Made by a program: the position numbers and the translations under genes. A DNA stretch of 17,132 nt from Candidatus Eiseniibacteriota bacterium (GTDB taxonomy: Bacteria > Arandabacterota > Arandabacteria > Arandabacterales > Arandabacteraceae): positions 1 through 17,132 of the forward strand of contig JAUVJV010000005.1 in NCBI GenBank assembly GCA_030592245.1, read 5' to 3'. The number at the start of each line of letters is the position of its first letter. Position 1 is the stretch's first letter. The notes under the pieces are model-generated. The model had not been told where the DNA came from and did no database searches. It was given only the letters and a program-made list of their open reading frames with translations. Positions 5,307 through 12,522 of the stretch are shown here, piece after piece.

Positions 5307-7027
5307 ATAAGTCACTGTTCCTCAAGATATTCGCCGGGTTCGTTATCGTAATCATCGCGATGGCTGCTGTTACCCTGCTGCTCTCCTACAGGACGATCCG
5401 GACCCACCACCTGGAAACGCAGCGTGAAAGCCTGCGGTTTCTGGCAATGGGCCTGAAGCCGGTGTTCAGCGCGGCCCTCGCGAGTCGTGATGCTGCGAGG
5501 CTCGACTCCCTGGCGAAGGACCTGGGCCTGCAGACGAACTCGAGAATCACCATAATCGACCCCGAAGGGACGGTGGTGGCCGATTCCTGGCGCAGCCCCG
5601 CCGAGATGGAGAATCACAAAACCAGGCCTGAGATCATGCGGGCTCTGCGAGGGGAGGTCGGCACGTCACTGCGCTACAGTTCGACGCTTGAGGAAGCCCT
5701 GCTGTATGTTGCCATTCCTGTTGAGGACAGGGATGAGGTGGGCGGCGTTCTTCGCGTAAGCTTAAGTCTTAAGAGTATAGATGACGCGCTTGGAGGTCTG
5801 AGGGATGACATCATTGTAATCGGATCGGTGATCGCGCTCCTGTCATTGATAGGTGCCCTGCTTTTCACTCGCAACTTCTCCAGACCGATCGACCGGTTGA
5901 TCGCGGCCTCGCGCAGGGTAGCTTCCGGTGATTTCGATGCGCGCGTTCTGCTCAGGGGTGGGGGGGAGCTCAAGGAGCTCGCCGGCAGCTTTAACTATAT
6001 GACTGATCAGGTCAAGAGGCTATTCGGAGAGCTTTCGGAGAAAAGCGAGGAACTGAATGGCGTCGTCGGGACTATCCGGGACGGCTTGCTGGTGCTGGAC
6101 AAGGATGGGAGAATAGTCCTCAGCAACCCGGGATTCATGAGCATCGCCGGTGAAGAGGCGGTGGATGGGAAGTTCTACTGGGAAGTGATCCAGGTTCCTG
6201 ATCTTGCTGACCTGGTCAGGATTGTTACAGCGCAGCGAGCCAACTCGGTCAGGGAGGTTCATTTCAACGGCAGAGACTACCTCTGCAGTGGGGACTTTCT
6301 GTCTTCGCGCGAGGGAGTGGTGTTGCTGATTCACGACATAACTGAGATGAAGAATGTCGAGAAGGTGAAGAAGGACTTCATTGTCAATCTCTCGCATGAG
6401 TTGAGAACACCGTTGACTGCGATCAAAGGGTTCCTGGAGACCCTGCAGGATGAGGTGACCGTGGACGGTCAGCATTATCTTGGGATCCTACGCCGTCACA
6501 CGGACCGACTGGTGAACATAGTGGAAGACCTGCTCGTGCTGTCGGAACTGGAGGACAGCGGGACCGAACTCCAGGTTGGGGAAGTCGATCTCAGGCGGCT
6601 GATGGAGGATGTGATTCACGTCTTCGAGCACAGGGTCCGGGAAAAGGGTCTGGAACTGACGCTCAAGGCACGGGACGGCAGACTGATCATCCATGGAGAT
6701 CAGTTCAAGTTGGAGCAGGTCTTCATCAACTTGATCGATAATGCTGTAAAGTATACGGAGAGAGGCGGTGTGACGGTCGGGATTACGGAGTCGGATCAGA
6801 GCGTAGTCATAGTAGTTGAAGACTCGGGAGTGGGAATACCCGAGGGGCATCTGTCACGCATATTCGAGCGTTTCTATGTAGTTGACAAATCAAGAGCTAA
6901 GACAGTCGGGGGAACCGGCCTGGGCCTGGCCATCGTCAAGCACATCGTGCTCCTGCACGGTGGGACCGTGGAAGTGGACAGCCAGCCAGGCAGGGGAACA
7001 CGATTCATCGTAGGGCTTCCCATATAG
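5303..7027 (+). CDS. phoR: Phosphate-sensing membrane histidine kinase PhoR
   Basis: This is a 574-aa sensor kinase: TM1 about 8-28, a periplasmic domain of about 140 residues (single-Cache/PAS-like strands ITIIDPEGTVVADS and LLYVAIPV), TM2 about 169-189, HAMP about 190-240 (FSRPIDRLIAASRRVASGDF), a cytoplasmic PAS about 250-350 (RDGLLVLDKDGRIVLSNPGF), HisKA with phospho-acceptor His365 (NLSHELRTPLT), and HATPase_c with N box (NLIDNAVKYT), G1 (DSGVGIP), F box (IFERFY) and G2 (GGTGLGLAIV). The large periplasmic domain resembles Firmicute and Thermus-type PhoR rather than the short-loop E. coli protein. It overlaps phoB by 4 bp, so the two are translationally coupled. It phosphorylates PhoB when PstSCAB/PhoU report low Pi. 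All catalytic motifs are intact. Confidence 0.92.
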   Translation: MNKSLFLKIFAGFVIVIIAMAAVTLLLSYRTIRTHHLETQRESLRFLAMGLKPVFSAALASRDAARLDSLAKDLGLQTNSRITIIDPEGTVVADSWRSPAEMENHKTRPEIMRALRGEVGTSLRYSSTLEEALLYVAIPVEDRDEVGGVLRVSLSLKSIDDALGGLRDDIIVIGSVIALLSLIGALLFTRNFSRPIDRLIAASRRVASGDFDARVLLRGGGELKELAGSFNYMTDQVKRLFGELSEKSEELNGVVGTIRDGLLVLDKDGRIVLSNPGFMSIAGEEAVDGKFYWEVIQVPDLADLVRIVTAQRANSVREVHFNGRDYLCSGDFLSSREGVVLLIHDITEMKNVEKVKKDFIVNLSHELRTPLTAIKGFLETLQDEVTVDGQHYLGILRRHTDRLVNIVEDLLVLSELEDSGTELQVGEVDLRRLMEDVIHVFEHRVREKGLELTLKARDGRLIIHGDQFKLEQVFINLIDNAVKYTERGGVTVGITESDQSVVIVVEDSGVGIPEGHLSRIFERFYVVDKSRAKTVGGTGLGLAIVKHIVLLHGGTVEVDSQPGRGTRFIVGLPI

Positions 7028-7049
7028 GGATCTCCATCGAGCAGCACTC

Positions 7050-7088
7050 TTAACCCAAAATTAACACTACCTTTATCAGCACTTAACC
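7050..7088 (+). promoter_or_regulatory. Pho box: four TTAAC-type repeats at exact 11-bp spacing
   Basis: TTAACC (7050), TTAACA (7061), TTTATC (7072) and TTAACC (7083) begin exactly 11 bp apart, each followed by 5 spacer bases. Tandem TTAACA-type repeats at 11-bp steps are the known binding pattern of PhoP of Bacillus and SphR of cyanobacteria, and are related to E. coli Pho boxes. The array ends 9 bp before a -10 element (TATCAT 7098-7103), the position a PhoB-activated promoter needs. It is placed to drive the Cys-rich gene-porin-pstSCAB-phoU operon. Confidence 0.85.
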
Positions 7089-7095
7089 AAGCCAG

Positions 7096-7118
7096 GATAT
7101 CATCTCACCGATGATATC
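7096..7118 (+). promoter_or_regulatory. -10 element within a perfect 8-bp inverted repeat at the transcription start
   Basis: GATATCAT (7096-7103) and ATGATATC (7111-7118) are perfect inverted arms separated by CTCACCG. The left arm contains the proposed -10 hexamer TATCAT, and transcription would start near 7110-7111, at the ATG of the next frame. The palindrome could therefore be an operator for a second regulator, or a 5'-terminal hairpin of the mRNA. Confidence 0.5.
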
Positions 7119-7569
7119 ACACTTCACATACAGAAATATCCACGGAGCGAACGGGCCCTGCCGTGCTCGCATGCGGATGAACCGTGAACCACTCCCCAGG
7201 CAAATAGTATTGCGGTTGGGTTCAACGGAAGCCTCAGTTGACGACATGATGGCGGGGTCCCCGCTCCGGGATCTGGTTAGCCGGGCGGGCCTAAGCCCGG
7301 TAAGCCAGAGCATGTGTCCCCATCTGAGAGACAGTGAGTTCCGCTGCGACTGTGAGGTTTACCTCGGTCCTCAGACCGAGCCGTCTCTGCATGAACAGGG
7401 ATGCTACTGCCGGACGCGGTTGCATTCCGGCTGCGCATGGTACTTGAGCAAAGAAACGGAGGTGACTGGCGAGATTACCATCCTGTCCCCGTCTGCGCCT
7501 GTTCGCGCAGGACAGATCCCGGATGTCTTTTCTCGCGCTAAAGACGGAATAGAGAGGGAGTGCCCATGA
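7111..7569 (+). CDS. Cysteine-rich protein of unknown function, first gene of the Pho operon
   Basis: The 152-aa frame lies between the Pho box and the porin, and its TGA overlaps the porin ATG (ATGA), which supports translation. The central part (residues about 68-115) is conserved-looking and Cys/His-rich: MCPHLRDSEFRCDCEVYLG, then EPSLHEQGCYCRTRLHSGCAWYL, with six Cys. This resembles the C-P-x-L ... Y-C-x-T-x-x-H-x-x-C-x-W/P-Y cysteine cluster that I recall from other bacterial proteins, often at an N-terminus; metal or Fe-S binding is plausible but not shown. The first 67 residues look less like protein, so ATG 7312, which follows a hairpin (7275-7306), is an alternative start giving 85 aa. 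No Shine-Dalgarno precedes 7111; the mRNA could be leaderless. No signal peptide or membrane segment is evident. It may be a Pi-stress-specific regulator or redox protein, but function is unknown. Confidence 0.55.
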   Translation: MISHFTYRNIHGANGPCRARMRMNREPLPRQIVLRLGSTEASVDDMMAGSPLRDLVSRAGLSPVSQSMCPHLRDSEFRCDCEVYLGPQTEPSLHEQGCYCRTRLHSGCAWYLSKETEVTGEITILSPSAPVRAGQIPDVFSRAKDGIERECP

Positions 7570-8666
7570 GTAGGGCAAGGAGGTGTTTCAGATTCTTTCT
7601 CTTTCTTACTGCCCTGATCGGAATCAGCAATGTCTATGCGTTCTCACCTGAGAACACCAAGTTCAAGGGTGATTTGCGGCTGAGGTATCAGTACGAATAT
7701 ACGGAGAAAACTGAAGAGGCGCTTCAGAGGCACAGGGGCAGGTTCCGTCTCCGTTTTGGCTTCGCCACAATGATGCGGGATGACCTCGAGCTGGGGGCCA
7801 GGCTGGCAACGGGGGACACCGATCCCCGATCGACCAACCAGACCACGACGAGCTACTTCTCCAGCAAGGAGATACGCCTCGATAAGGCCTACGTCTTCTG
7901 GAGTGCAACACAGCACCTGAAGCTGATGTTCGGCAAGTATGCCGGGGCGTTCCTGATCGTTGATGACATGTTGTGGGACAGCGATATCACTTTCGAAGGT
8001 GGCTCAATAGCCTGGAAGCGGCCGGTGGGCGCAGCGACATCGCCATTCCTGAACTGCGGAAGTTTCGTGCTCGATGAAGATAAGGCGACGGGGAAGGATC
8101 CCCATATGTACTATGCTCAGCCGGGGCTCACCTATGATTCGGACGGATTCGCCGTGGATACCGGCATCGCGTTCTACATCTTTGAGCATCTTAAGGGCTC
8201 ATCTCCGGATGATGACATAAGCTCCGGGACCAATACACTCGTGGACGGCAAACTCAAGTATGACTATGACAGTGTCAACCCGGCGGCCATCCTGATTTTC
8301 CACCCCGGTGGTACGGACGGCTTATTGCCCGCCGTGAAGCTGATGGGAGACTACATCTATAACTTCGACTCTAAAGACAGCGGGTATCGCGTCGGGCTGA
8401 GCCTCGGACACCTGAAAGTCAAGGAAGCCGGATCATGGCAGATCTATTACAACTACCGGCATCTGGAACGGGATGCCTTTCCGGATGTCTTTCCGGATTC
8501 TGATTTCTATGGTGGGGCGACCAATGTGGCCGGTCATGAAATCATAGCCCAATACGGCATTGTCAAGAACGTATACGCAGGCCTGGACTACTATAATGCC
8601 AGGCGGATCGAAGGAGAAAGGGAGCCTCAGAACCTGCTTCAGGTTGACTGTGGCTTCAAATTCTAG
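7566..8666 (+). CDS. Outer-membrane porin (putative porin, Pho-regulated)
   Basis: This is a 366-aa protein with a signal peptide (basic start, core FFLFLTALIGI, cleavage near VYA at 25). The mature chain is a succession of amphipathic beta strands, starting with FKGDLRLRYQYEY and RFRLRFGFATMMRDDLELGARLATG, and ends in a C-terminal Phe (VDCGFKF), the usual signal for outer-membrane insertion. It matches the general pattern of the putative porin family found beside pst genes. It would let phosphate or phosphate esters cross the outer membrane under Pi limitation, playing the role of PhoE or OprP; the specificity is inferred from context only. ATG 7566 is preferred over GTG 7560 because GGGAG at 7556-7560 is well spaced and ATGA couples it to the upstream frame. 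Only 10 bp separate it from pstS. Confidence 0.85.
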   Translation: MSRARRCFRFFLFLTALIGISNVYAFSPENTKFKGDLRLRYQYEYTEKTEEALQRHRGRFRLRFGFATMMRDDLELGARLATGDTDPRSTNQTTTSYFSSKEIRLDKAYVFWSATQHLKLMFGKYAGAFLIVDDMLWDSDITFEGGSIAWKRPVGAATSPFLNCGSFVLDEDKATGKDPHMYYAQPGLTYDSDGFAVDTGIAFYIFEHLKGSSPDDDISSGTNTLVDGKLKYDYDSVNPAAILIFHPGGTDGLLPAVKLMGDYIYNFDSKDSGYRVGLSLGHLKVKEAGSWQIYYNYRHLERDAFPDVFPDSDFYGGATNVAGHEIIAQYGIVKNVYAGLDYYNARRIEGEREPQNLLQVDCGFKF

Positions 8667-8676
8667 GGGGATTCAA

Positions 8677-9723
8677 ATGAAGATTGCAGGCTATGTTCTG
8701 ATTCTGGCGATGACGACTCTCCTGCTTGCCGGTCCGGTCGCTGCCGGAGATAAGGAGATCCTTGGTGCGGGCGCCACGTTCCCTTATCCACTCTACTCCA
8801 AGATGTTTGATGAGTACCACAAGCAGTACGGGGTCAAGGTGAACTACCAGGCGATCGGCTCGGGCGGTGGGATAAAGCAGGTGAAAAGCCGGACAGTCGA
8901 TTTCGGCGGTACCGACGCCTTCATGAGTGATGATGATCTCAAGGATCTTGATAACCCGATTTTGCACGTTCCAGTATGCCTAGGAGCCGTCGTGATAACA
9001 TACAGTCTCCCCGGAGGTCCTGTACTTAAGTTCACCCCGGATATTCTCGCAGATATCTTTCTCGGCAAGATCACGAAGTGGAATGACGGACGTCTTGCCG
9101 AAGCTAATCCGGGAGTGGATCTGCCGGATATGGCCATTGTGGTTGTCCACCGCTCAGATGGAAGCGGCACTACATTCATCTTCAGTGACTACCTGAGTAA
9201 GGTCAGCATAGAGTGGGAGAGAGAGGTCGGGAGGGGCAAGTCCCTGAACTGGCCCGCCGGCCTTGGGGCGAAGGGCAACCCGGGTGTTGCCGGGCTGGTC
9301 AAGCAGTTGCCGGGATCGATTGGATATGTGGAGCTGATCTACTCGCTGCAGAACAAGATGCCGGTCGGCCACATCAGGAACAGGGCCGGCAACTACATCG
9401 AGCCTTCAATGGAGGGTGTCAGCCTGGCCGCCGGGGTCAAGCTGCCGGATGACACGAGGGTCTCCATCACTGACCCGGATGCCGAGCTGGGATATCCCAT
9501 TAGCGGTTTCACCTGGCTCATTTTCTACAGGGAACAGAAATACGGTGGCAGGAGCCGGGATCAGGCCGAGGCCCTCATTGACCTGGTGTGGTGGGCGATA
9601 CACGACGGCCAGGAGTTCGCGGAGCCGCTTCACTACGCCCCGCTCCCGGAAGGCGCGGCCAGGAAGGCCGAGACCATCGTTCGTTCTGTGGTGTATGACG
9701 GCAAGCAGGTTCTTAGCGAATAG
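8677..9723 (+). CDS. pstS: Phosphate ABC transporter substrate-binding protein PstS
   Basis: The 348-aa periplasmic protein has a cleavable signal peptide (MKIAGYVLILAMTTLLLAGP, cleavage near VAAGD). Typical PstS blocks are present: ILGAGATFPYPLYSKMF, the phosphate-contacting IGSGGGIKQV and DFGGTDAFM, FTPDILADIFLGKITKWND, the RSDGSGTTFIFSDYL loop, and GSIGYVEL. It captures Pi and delivers it to PstC/PstA. AGGGGG 6 nt upstream of ATG 8677 fixes the start; a frame open further upstream lacks any signal. No lipobox is seen, so it should be soluble in the periplasm. The gap to pstC contains a hairpin, which could allow higher pstS and porin expression than the membrane components. Confidence 0.96.
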   Translation: MKIAGYVLILAMTTLLLAGPVAAGDKEILGAGATFPYPLYSKMFDEYHKQYGVKVNYQAIGSGGGIKQVKSRTVDFGGTDAFMSDDDLKDLDNPILHVPVCLGAVVITYSLPGGPVLKFTPDILADIFLGKITKWNDGRLAEANPGVDLPDMAIVVVHRSDGSGTTFIFSDYLSKVSIEWEREVGRGKSLNWPAGLGAKGNPGVAGLVKQLPGSIGYVELIYSLQNKMPVGHIRNRAGNYIEPSMEGVSLAAGVKLPDDTRVSITDPDAELGYPISGFTWLIFYREQKYGGRSRDQAEALIDLVWWAIHDGQEFAEPLHYAPLPEGAARKAETIVRSVVYDGKQVLSE

Positions 9724-10001
9724 AGCCGATTGCGGAGGGAATGAGCTGGGGCAGTCTCATGGGGGGCCTTTTGGGCTCCCCCCTCCGCGCCTTTGAGAGG
9801 TGGAATCATGACTGGCGGCACAGTGAAAGAGGGTCCCCGCATCTCGAGGATCCCTCAGCTGTTGCAGGTTCGGAGGAGAAATCTCTACTCGCGTACAAGC
9901 GAGTGCGCGATAAGATCAGGGATTGGGTTGATGCAAGGTTTGGTGACGGGACGAGGCTGCCCCGCGCGACTTAGCGGATCTCTCGCCCGGGAGGGACCGG
10001 G
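9724..10001 (+). other. pstS-pstC spacer with a G6/C6 hairpin
   Basis: GGGGGGCC (9761-9768), a TTTT loop, and GG...CCCCCC (9773-9783, 3-nt bulge) form a strong hairpin 37 bp after the pstS stop. Intercistronic hairpins here are known to attenuate downstream pst genes or protect upstream mRNA. The rest of this 278-bp spacer holds two overlapping small frames and nothing else recognised. Confidence 0.5.
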
Positions 10002-10005
10002 ATGA
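9808..10005 (+). CDS. Doubtful small ORF (65 aa) coupled to pstC, overlapping a helical frame
   Basis: ATG 9808 has AGAGG/AGGTGG upstream and runs to TGA 10003-10005, overlapping the pstC ATG as ATGA. Its product is Arg-rich and resembles nothing known. The other forward frame from 9741 to 9974 reads better at its end (EEKSLLAYKRVRDKIRDWVD, then ARFGDGTRLP), loosely like the first helix of a GntR-type DNA-binding domain, but it stops there and its GGAGGG sits only 1 nt before its ATG. The spacer may therefore contain a decayed or frameshifted gene rather than an active one. Confidence 0.2.
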   Translation: MTGGTVKEGPRISRIPQLLQVRRRNLYSRTSECAIRSGIGLMQGLVTGRGCPARLSGSLAREGPG

Positions 10006-10922
10006 CATCGAGGCGCAAGTCACTGAACTCGGGCAATCCAGGGGCCGCGTTGGTTGCTGCCGAGGCCGCGTTCACGCGCGGCCTGTATGCAGTGGCGATC
10101 TTCGTGGTGGTGTTGCTCACCGCGATCCTTGTAACCCTGCTGATCGGCTCAAGAGAATCCCTCGGCACGATCGGCCTGGGTTTCCTTTATGGAAAGACCT
10201 GGGACCCTGTATCCAGTGAGTTCGGCGCCTTGCCCTTCCTGGTTGGCACCCTGTTGACATCGTTTCTTGCTCTGGGGATTTCGCTGCCGTTTTCAATCGC
10301 CATTGCAGTTTTCCTGGGAGAATACTTCAGGGAGGGAGCGCTTTCGTCATTCTTAAGGAGCGCGATTGATCTGCTTGCAGGTATACCCTCGGTAATCTAC
10401 GGTTTCTGGGGCCTGTTCGTTCTGGTTCCGCTGGTCAGGAGTCTCCAGCTCAAGCTTGGAGTTCCCCCATTTGGAGTCGGCATATTAACCTCTTCGCTCG
10501 TGCTTTCCATCATGATAGTCCCCTATTCAGCCGCCCTGGGGAGAGAGGTAATACAACTCGTGCCGTCGGACCTGAAGGAGGCGGCCCTGTCTATGGGTGC
10601 AACCAGGTCAGAGGTGATATGGAAGGTGGTTCTACCCTATGCCCGTTCGGGGATATTCGCGGGCGTGCTGCTATCTCTGGGGCGTGCGCTCGGAGAGACC
10701 ATGGCCGTTACCATGGTGATAGGCAACTCCAACTTTCTCCCCAGGGGCATATTCAGCCCGGCCAATACAATGGCCAGTCTGATAGCCAATGAGTTCGCCG
10801 AGGCGACGGAGCCTCTCTACGTGAGTAGCCTGGTTGAGATTGGCCTGTTGCTCTTCATCGTCACCACCCTGGTCAATATCATTGGCAGGCAGATTATCAA
10901 GAGAACAGCTGTGGAGGTCTAG
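10002..10922 (+). CDS. pstC: Phosphate ABC transporter permease PstC
   Basis: This is a 306-aa inner-membrane permease with about six transmembrane segments. The first (about 28-48) is followed by a periplasmic loop (LGFLYGKTWDP...FGALPFLVGTLLTS), then the ABC-permease domain. The PstC signatures AIDLLAGIPSVIYGFWGLFVLVPL and the EAA-type loop LKEAALSMGATRSEVIWKVV are present, the latter docking with PstB, together with LGRALGETMAVTMVIGN. It forms the channel with PstA. GGGAGGG (9989-9995) lies 6 nt before ATG 10002. Only 2 nt separate its stop from pstA. All expected segments are present and the length is normal. Confidence 0.96.
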   Translation: MTSRRKSLNSGNPGAALVAAEAAFTRGLYAVAIFVVVLLTAILVTLLIGSRESLGTIGLGFLYGKTWDPVSSEFGALPFLVGTLLTSFLALGISLPFSIAIAVFLGEYFREGALSSFLRSAIDLLAGIPSVIYGFWGLFVLVPLVRSLQLKLGVPPFGVGILTSSLVLSIMIVPYSAALGREVIQLVPSDLKEAALSMGATRSEVIWKVVLPYARSGIFAGVLLSLGRALGETMAVTMVIGNSNFLPRGIFSPANTMASLIANEFAEATEPLYVSSLVEIGLLLFIVTTLVNIIGRQIIKRTAVEV

Positions 10923-10924
10923 GT

Positions 10925-11773
10925 TTGAATTCGGGGAATGTGCTCTTCAGGCTTGTCAAGGACAGGCTATTCGGCGCCGGCATAATACTCCTGTCTTTCG
11001 GGATGCTGGTTCCCCTGTTTCTGATATTGATCTACATCACCAGGAACGGGATCTCGGCGATCAACTGGGAGTTCCTGGTCCGCCTGCCCAAGCCTGTTGG
11101 TGAAATGGGAGGCGGCATCTCGAATGCCCTGGTTGGAACTGTCATCCTGGTAGGCCTCGCCTCTATCTTCTCGATTCCGCTGGGGATAGCCACGGGCGTT
11201 TTTCTCTCCGAGTACAGGAAGGGACGGCTGGCCTATGTCGTGAGGCTGTGCGCCGAAGTGCTACAGGGGATACCCTCGATCGTGATCGGCATCATTGCCT
11301 ATTCCTGGATCGTGATCTCGATGGGGAAGTTCACGGCTCTCTCGGGAGGAGTCGCTCTGGGGATAATGATGCTCCCTGTCGTTGTCCGCACCACGGAAGA
11401 GACCCTGAAGCTCATCCCGGACAGCCTGCGTGAGGCCTCTCTCGCATTAGGCGTGCCCTACTACCAGACGATAGTCAGGGTGATCCTTCCAGCGGCTCTT
11501 GGGGGCATAACCACCGGAATACTTCTCAGCATTGCGCGCATAGCCGGCGAAACCGCACCGCTGCTTTTCACAGCCTTCGGCAACCCGTTCATGGAGACCA
11601 GCATTCTGAAGCCCGTGAACTCGCTGCCTCTTCTGATATTCAATTACGCAACCAGCCCTTACCAGGAGTGGCATACGCTTGCGTGGGGGGCCTCTTTTGT
11701 CCTGATTGTCATGGTACTGGTCCTGAATGTCCTTGCCAAGGTGGTAACAGCGAGATGGAAAGTGAAGTTCTAA
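10925..11773 (+). CDS. pstA: Phosphate ABC transporter permease PstA
   Basis: The 282-aa partner permease has a first TM segment (about 17-38), then PstA blocks: LPKPVGEMGGGISNALVGT, PLGIATGVFLSEYRKG, EVLQGIPSIVIGI, and the EAA loop DSLREASLALGVPYYQTIVRVILPAALGG, followed by RIAGETAPLLFTAFG. It dimerises with PstC. The start is TTG 10925, with GGAGG (10913-10917) 7 nt upstream; an in-frame GTG at 10940 is the alternative. The 3' end overlaps pstB by 19 bp, and the start 2 nt after pstC implies coupled translation of the whole set. Confidence 0.95.
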   Translation: MNSGNVLFRLVKDRLFGAGIILLSFGMLVPLFLILIYITRNGISAINWEFLVRLPKPVGEMGGGISNALVGTVILVGLASIFSIPLGIATGVFLSEYRKGRLAYVVRLCAEVLQGIPSIVIGIIAYSWIVISMGKFTALSGGVALGIMMLPVVVRTTEETLKLIPDSLREASLALGVPYYQTIVRVILPAALGGITTGILLSIARIAGETAPLLFTAFGNPFMETSILKPVNSLPLLIFNYATSPYQEWHTLAWGASFVLIVMVLVLNVLAKVVTARWKVKF

Positions 11774-12513
11774 AGGTCGAGAAGTTCGGCGCCTACTTCG
11801 GTGACACCCAGATACTGAAGTACATAAACCTCTCGATCCCGGAAAACATGGTCACCGCGATAATGGGACCGTCCGGCTGCGGCAAGACGACGCTGATCCG
11901 GTGCGTGAACCGGATGCATGAGCTGATCACCGGTGCGCGGGTCGAGGGCAGGATCTTACTCTGCGGGGAGGATGTCTACAAAACCAATCCCATTCTGGTG
12001 CGCCGCAAGGTCGGCATGGTGTTCCAGAAGCCCAACCCGTTCCCTACCATGAGCATATACGACAATGTCATAGCAGGCTACAAGTTGAATGGGATTCGCC
12101 TCGGGAGGGGAGAGCTCGACAGGATCGTGGAAGAATCGCTCCAGCGGGCCGCACTCTGGGACGAGGTGAAGGACTCGGTGCACAGGAAGGGGACCTTTCT
12201 ATCGGGGGGGCAGCAGCAGCGGCTCTGCATAGCGCGGGCACTCGCCATGAACCCGGAAGTTCTCCTGCTTGACGAGCCGACTTCGGCGCTCGACCCGAAA
12301 GCCACATCCAGGATCGAGGAGCTGATAATCGAGCTCAAGGAATATGTTACGATAGTACTGGTGACTCACAATATAGCCCAGGCCGCCAGGGTATCGGACC
12401 TTACGGCATTCCTATACCTCGGAGAGCTGGTCGAGTTTGGTCCTTCGGAGAAGCTCTTCACTGTGCCCGAGGACAAGAGAACAGAAGAATACCTGACAGG
12501 TAAGTTCGGCTAG
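11755..12513 (+). CDS. pstB: Phosphate ABC transporter ATP-binding protein PstB
   Basis: The 252-aa ATPase has Walker A GPSGCGKTT (38-46), the Q-loop in GMVFQKPNPFPTMSIYDNV (a PstB hallmark), the signature LSGGQQQRLCIARALAMNPE, Walker B VLLLDEPTSALD and the H-loop LVTHN. It energises Pi import through PstCA and, with PhoU, relays Pi status to PhoR. ATG 11755, inside the pstA coding region, gives the usual PstB length and begins at the first conserved beta strand; upstream codons in the frame only retranslate pstA sequence. The RBS is weak (GGTGG), consistent with translational coupling to pstA. Confidence 0.96.
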   Translation: MESEVLKVEKFGAYFGDTQILKYINLSIPENMVTAIMGPSGCGKTTLIRCVNRMHELITGARVEGRILLCGEDVYKTNPILVRRKVGMVFQKPNPFPTMSIYDNVIAGYKLNGIRLGRGELDRIVEESLQRAALWDEVKDSVHRKGTFLSGGQQQRLCIARALAMNPEVLLLDEPTSALDPKATSRIEELIIELKEYVTIVLVTHNIAQAARVSDLTAFLYLGELVEFGPSEKLFTVPEDKRTEEYLTGKFG

Positions 12514-12522
12514 GAGAAGAAG

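Noticed and set aside
9741..9974. A 77-codon frame as an active gene
   Set aside because: Its Shine-Dalgarno is only 1 nt from the ATG, its first half overlaps the hairpin, and the GntR-like resemblance is too short to rely on.
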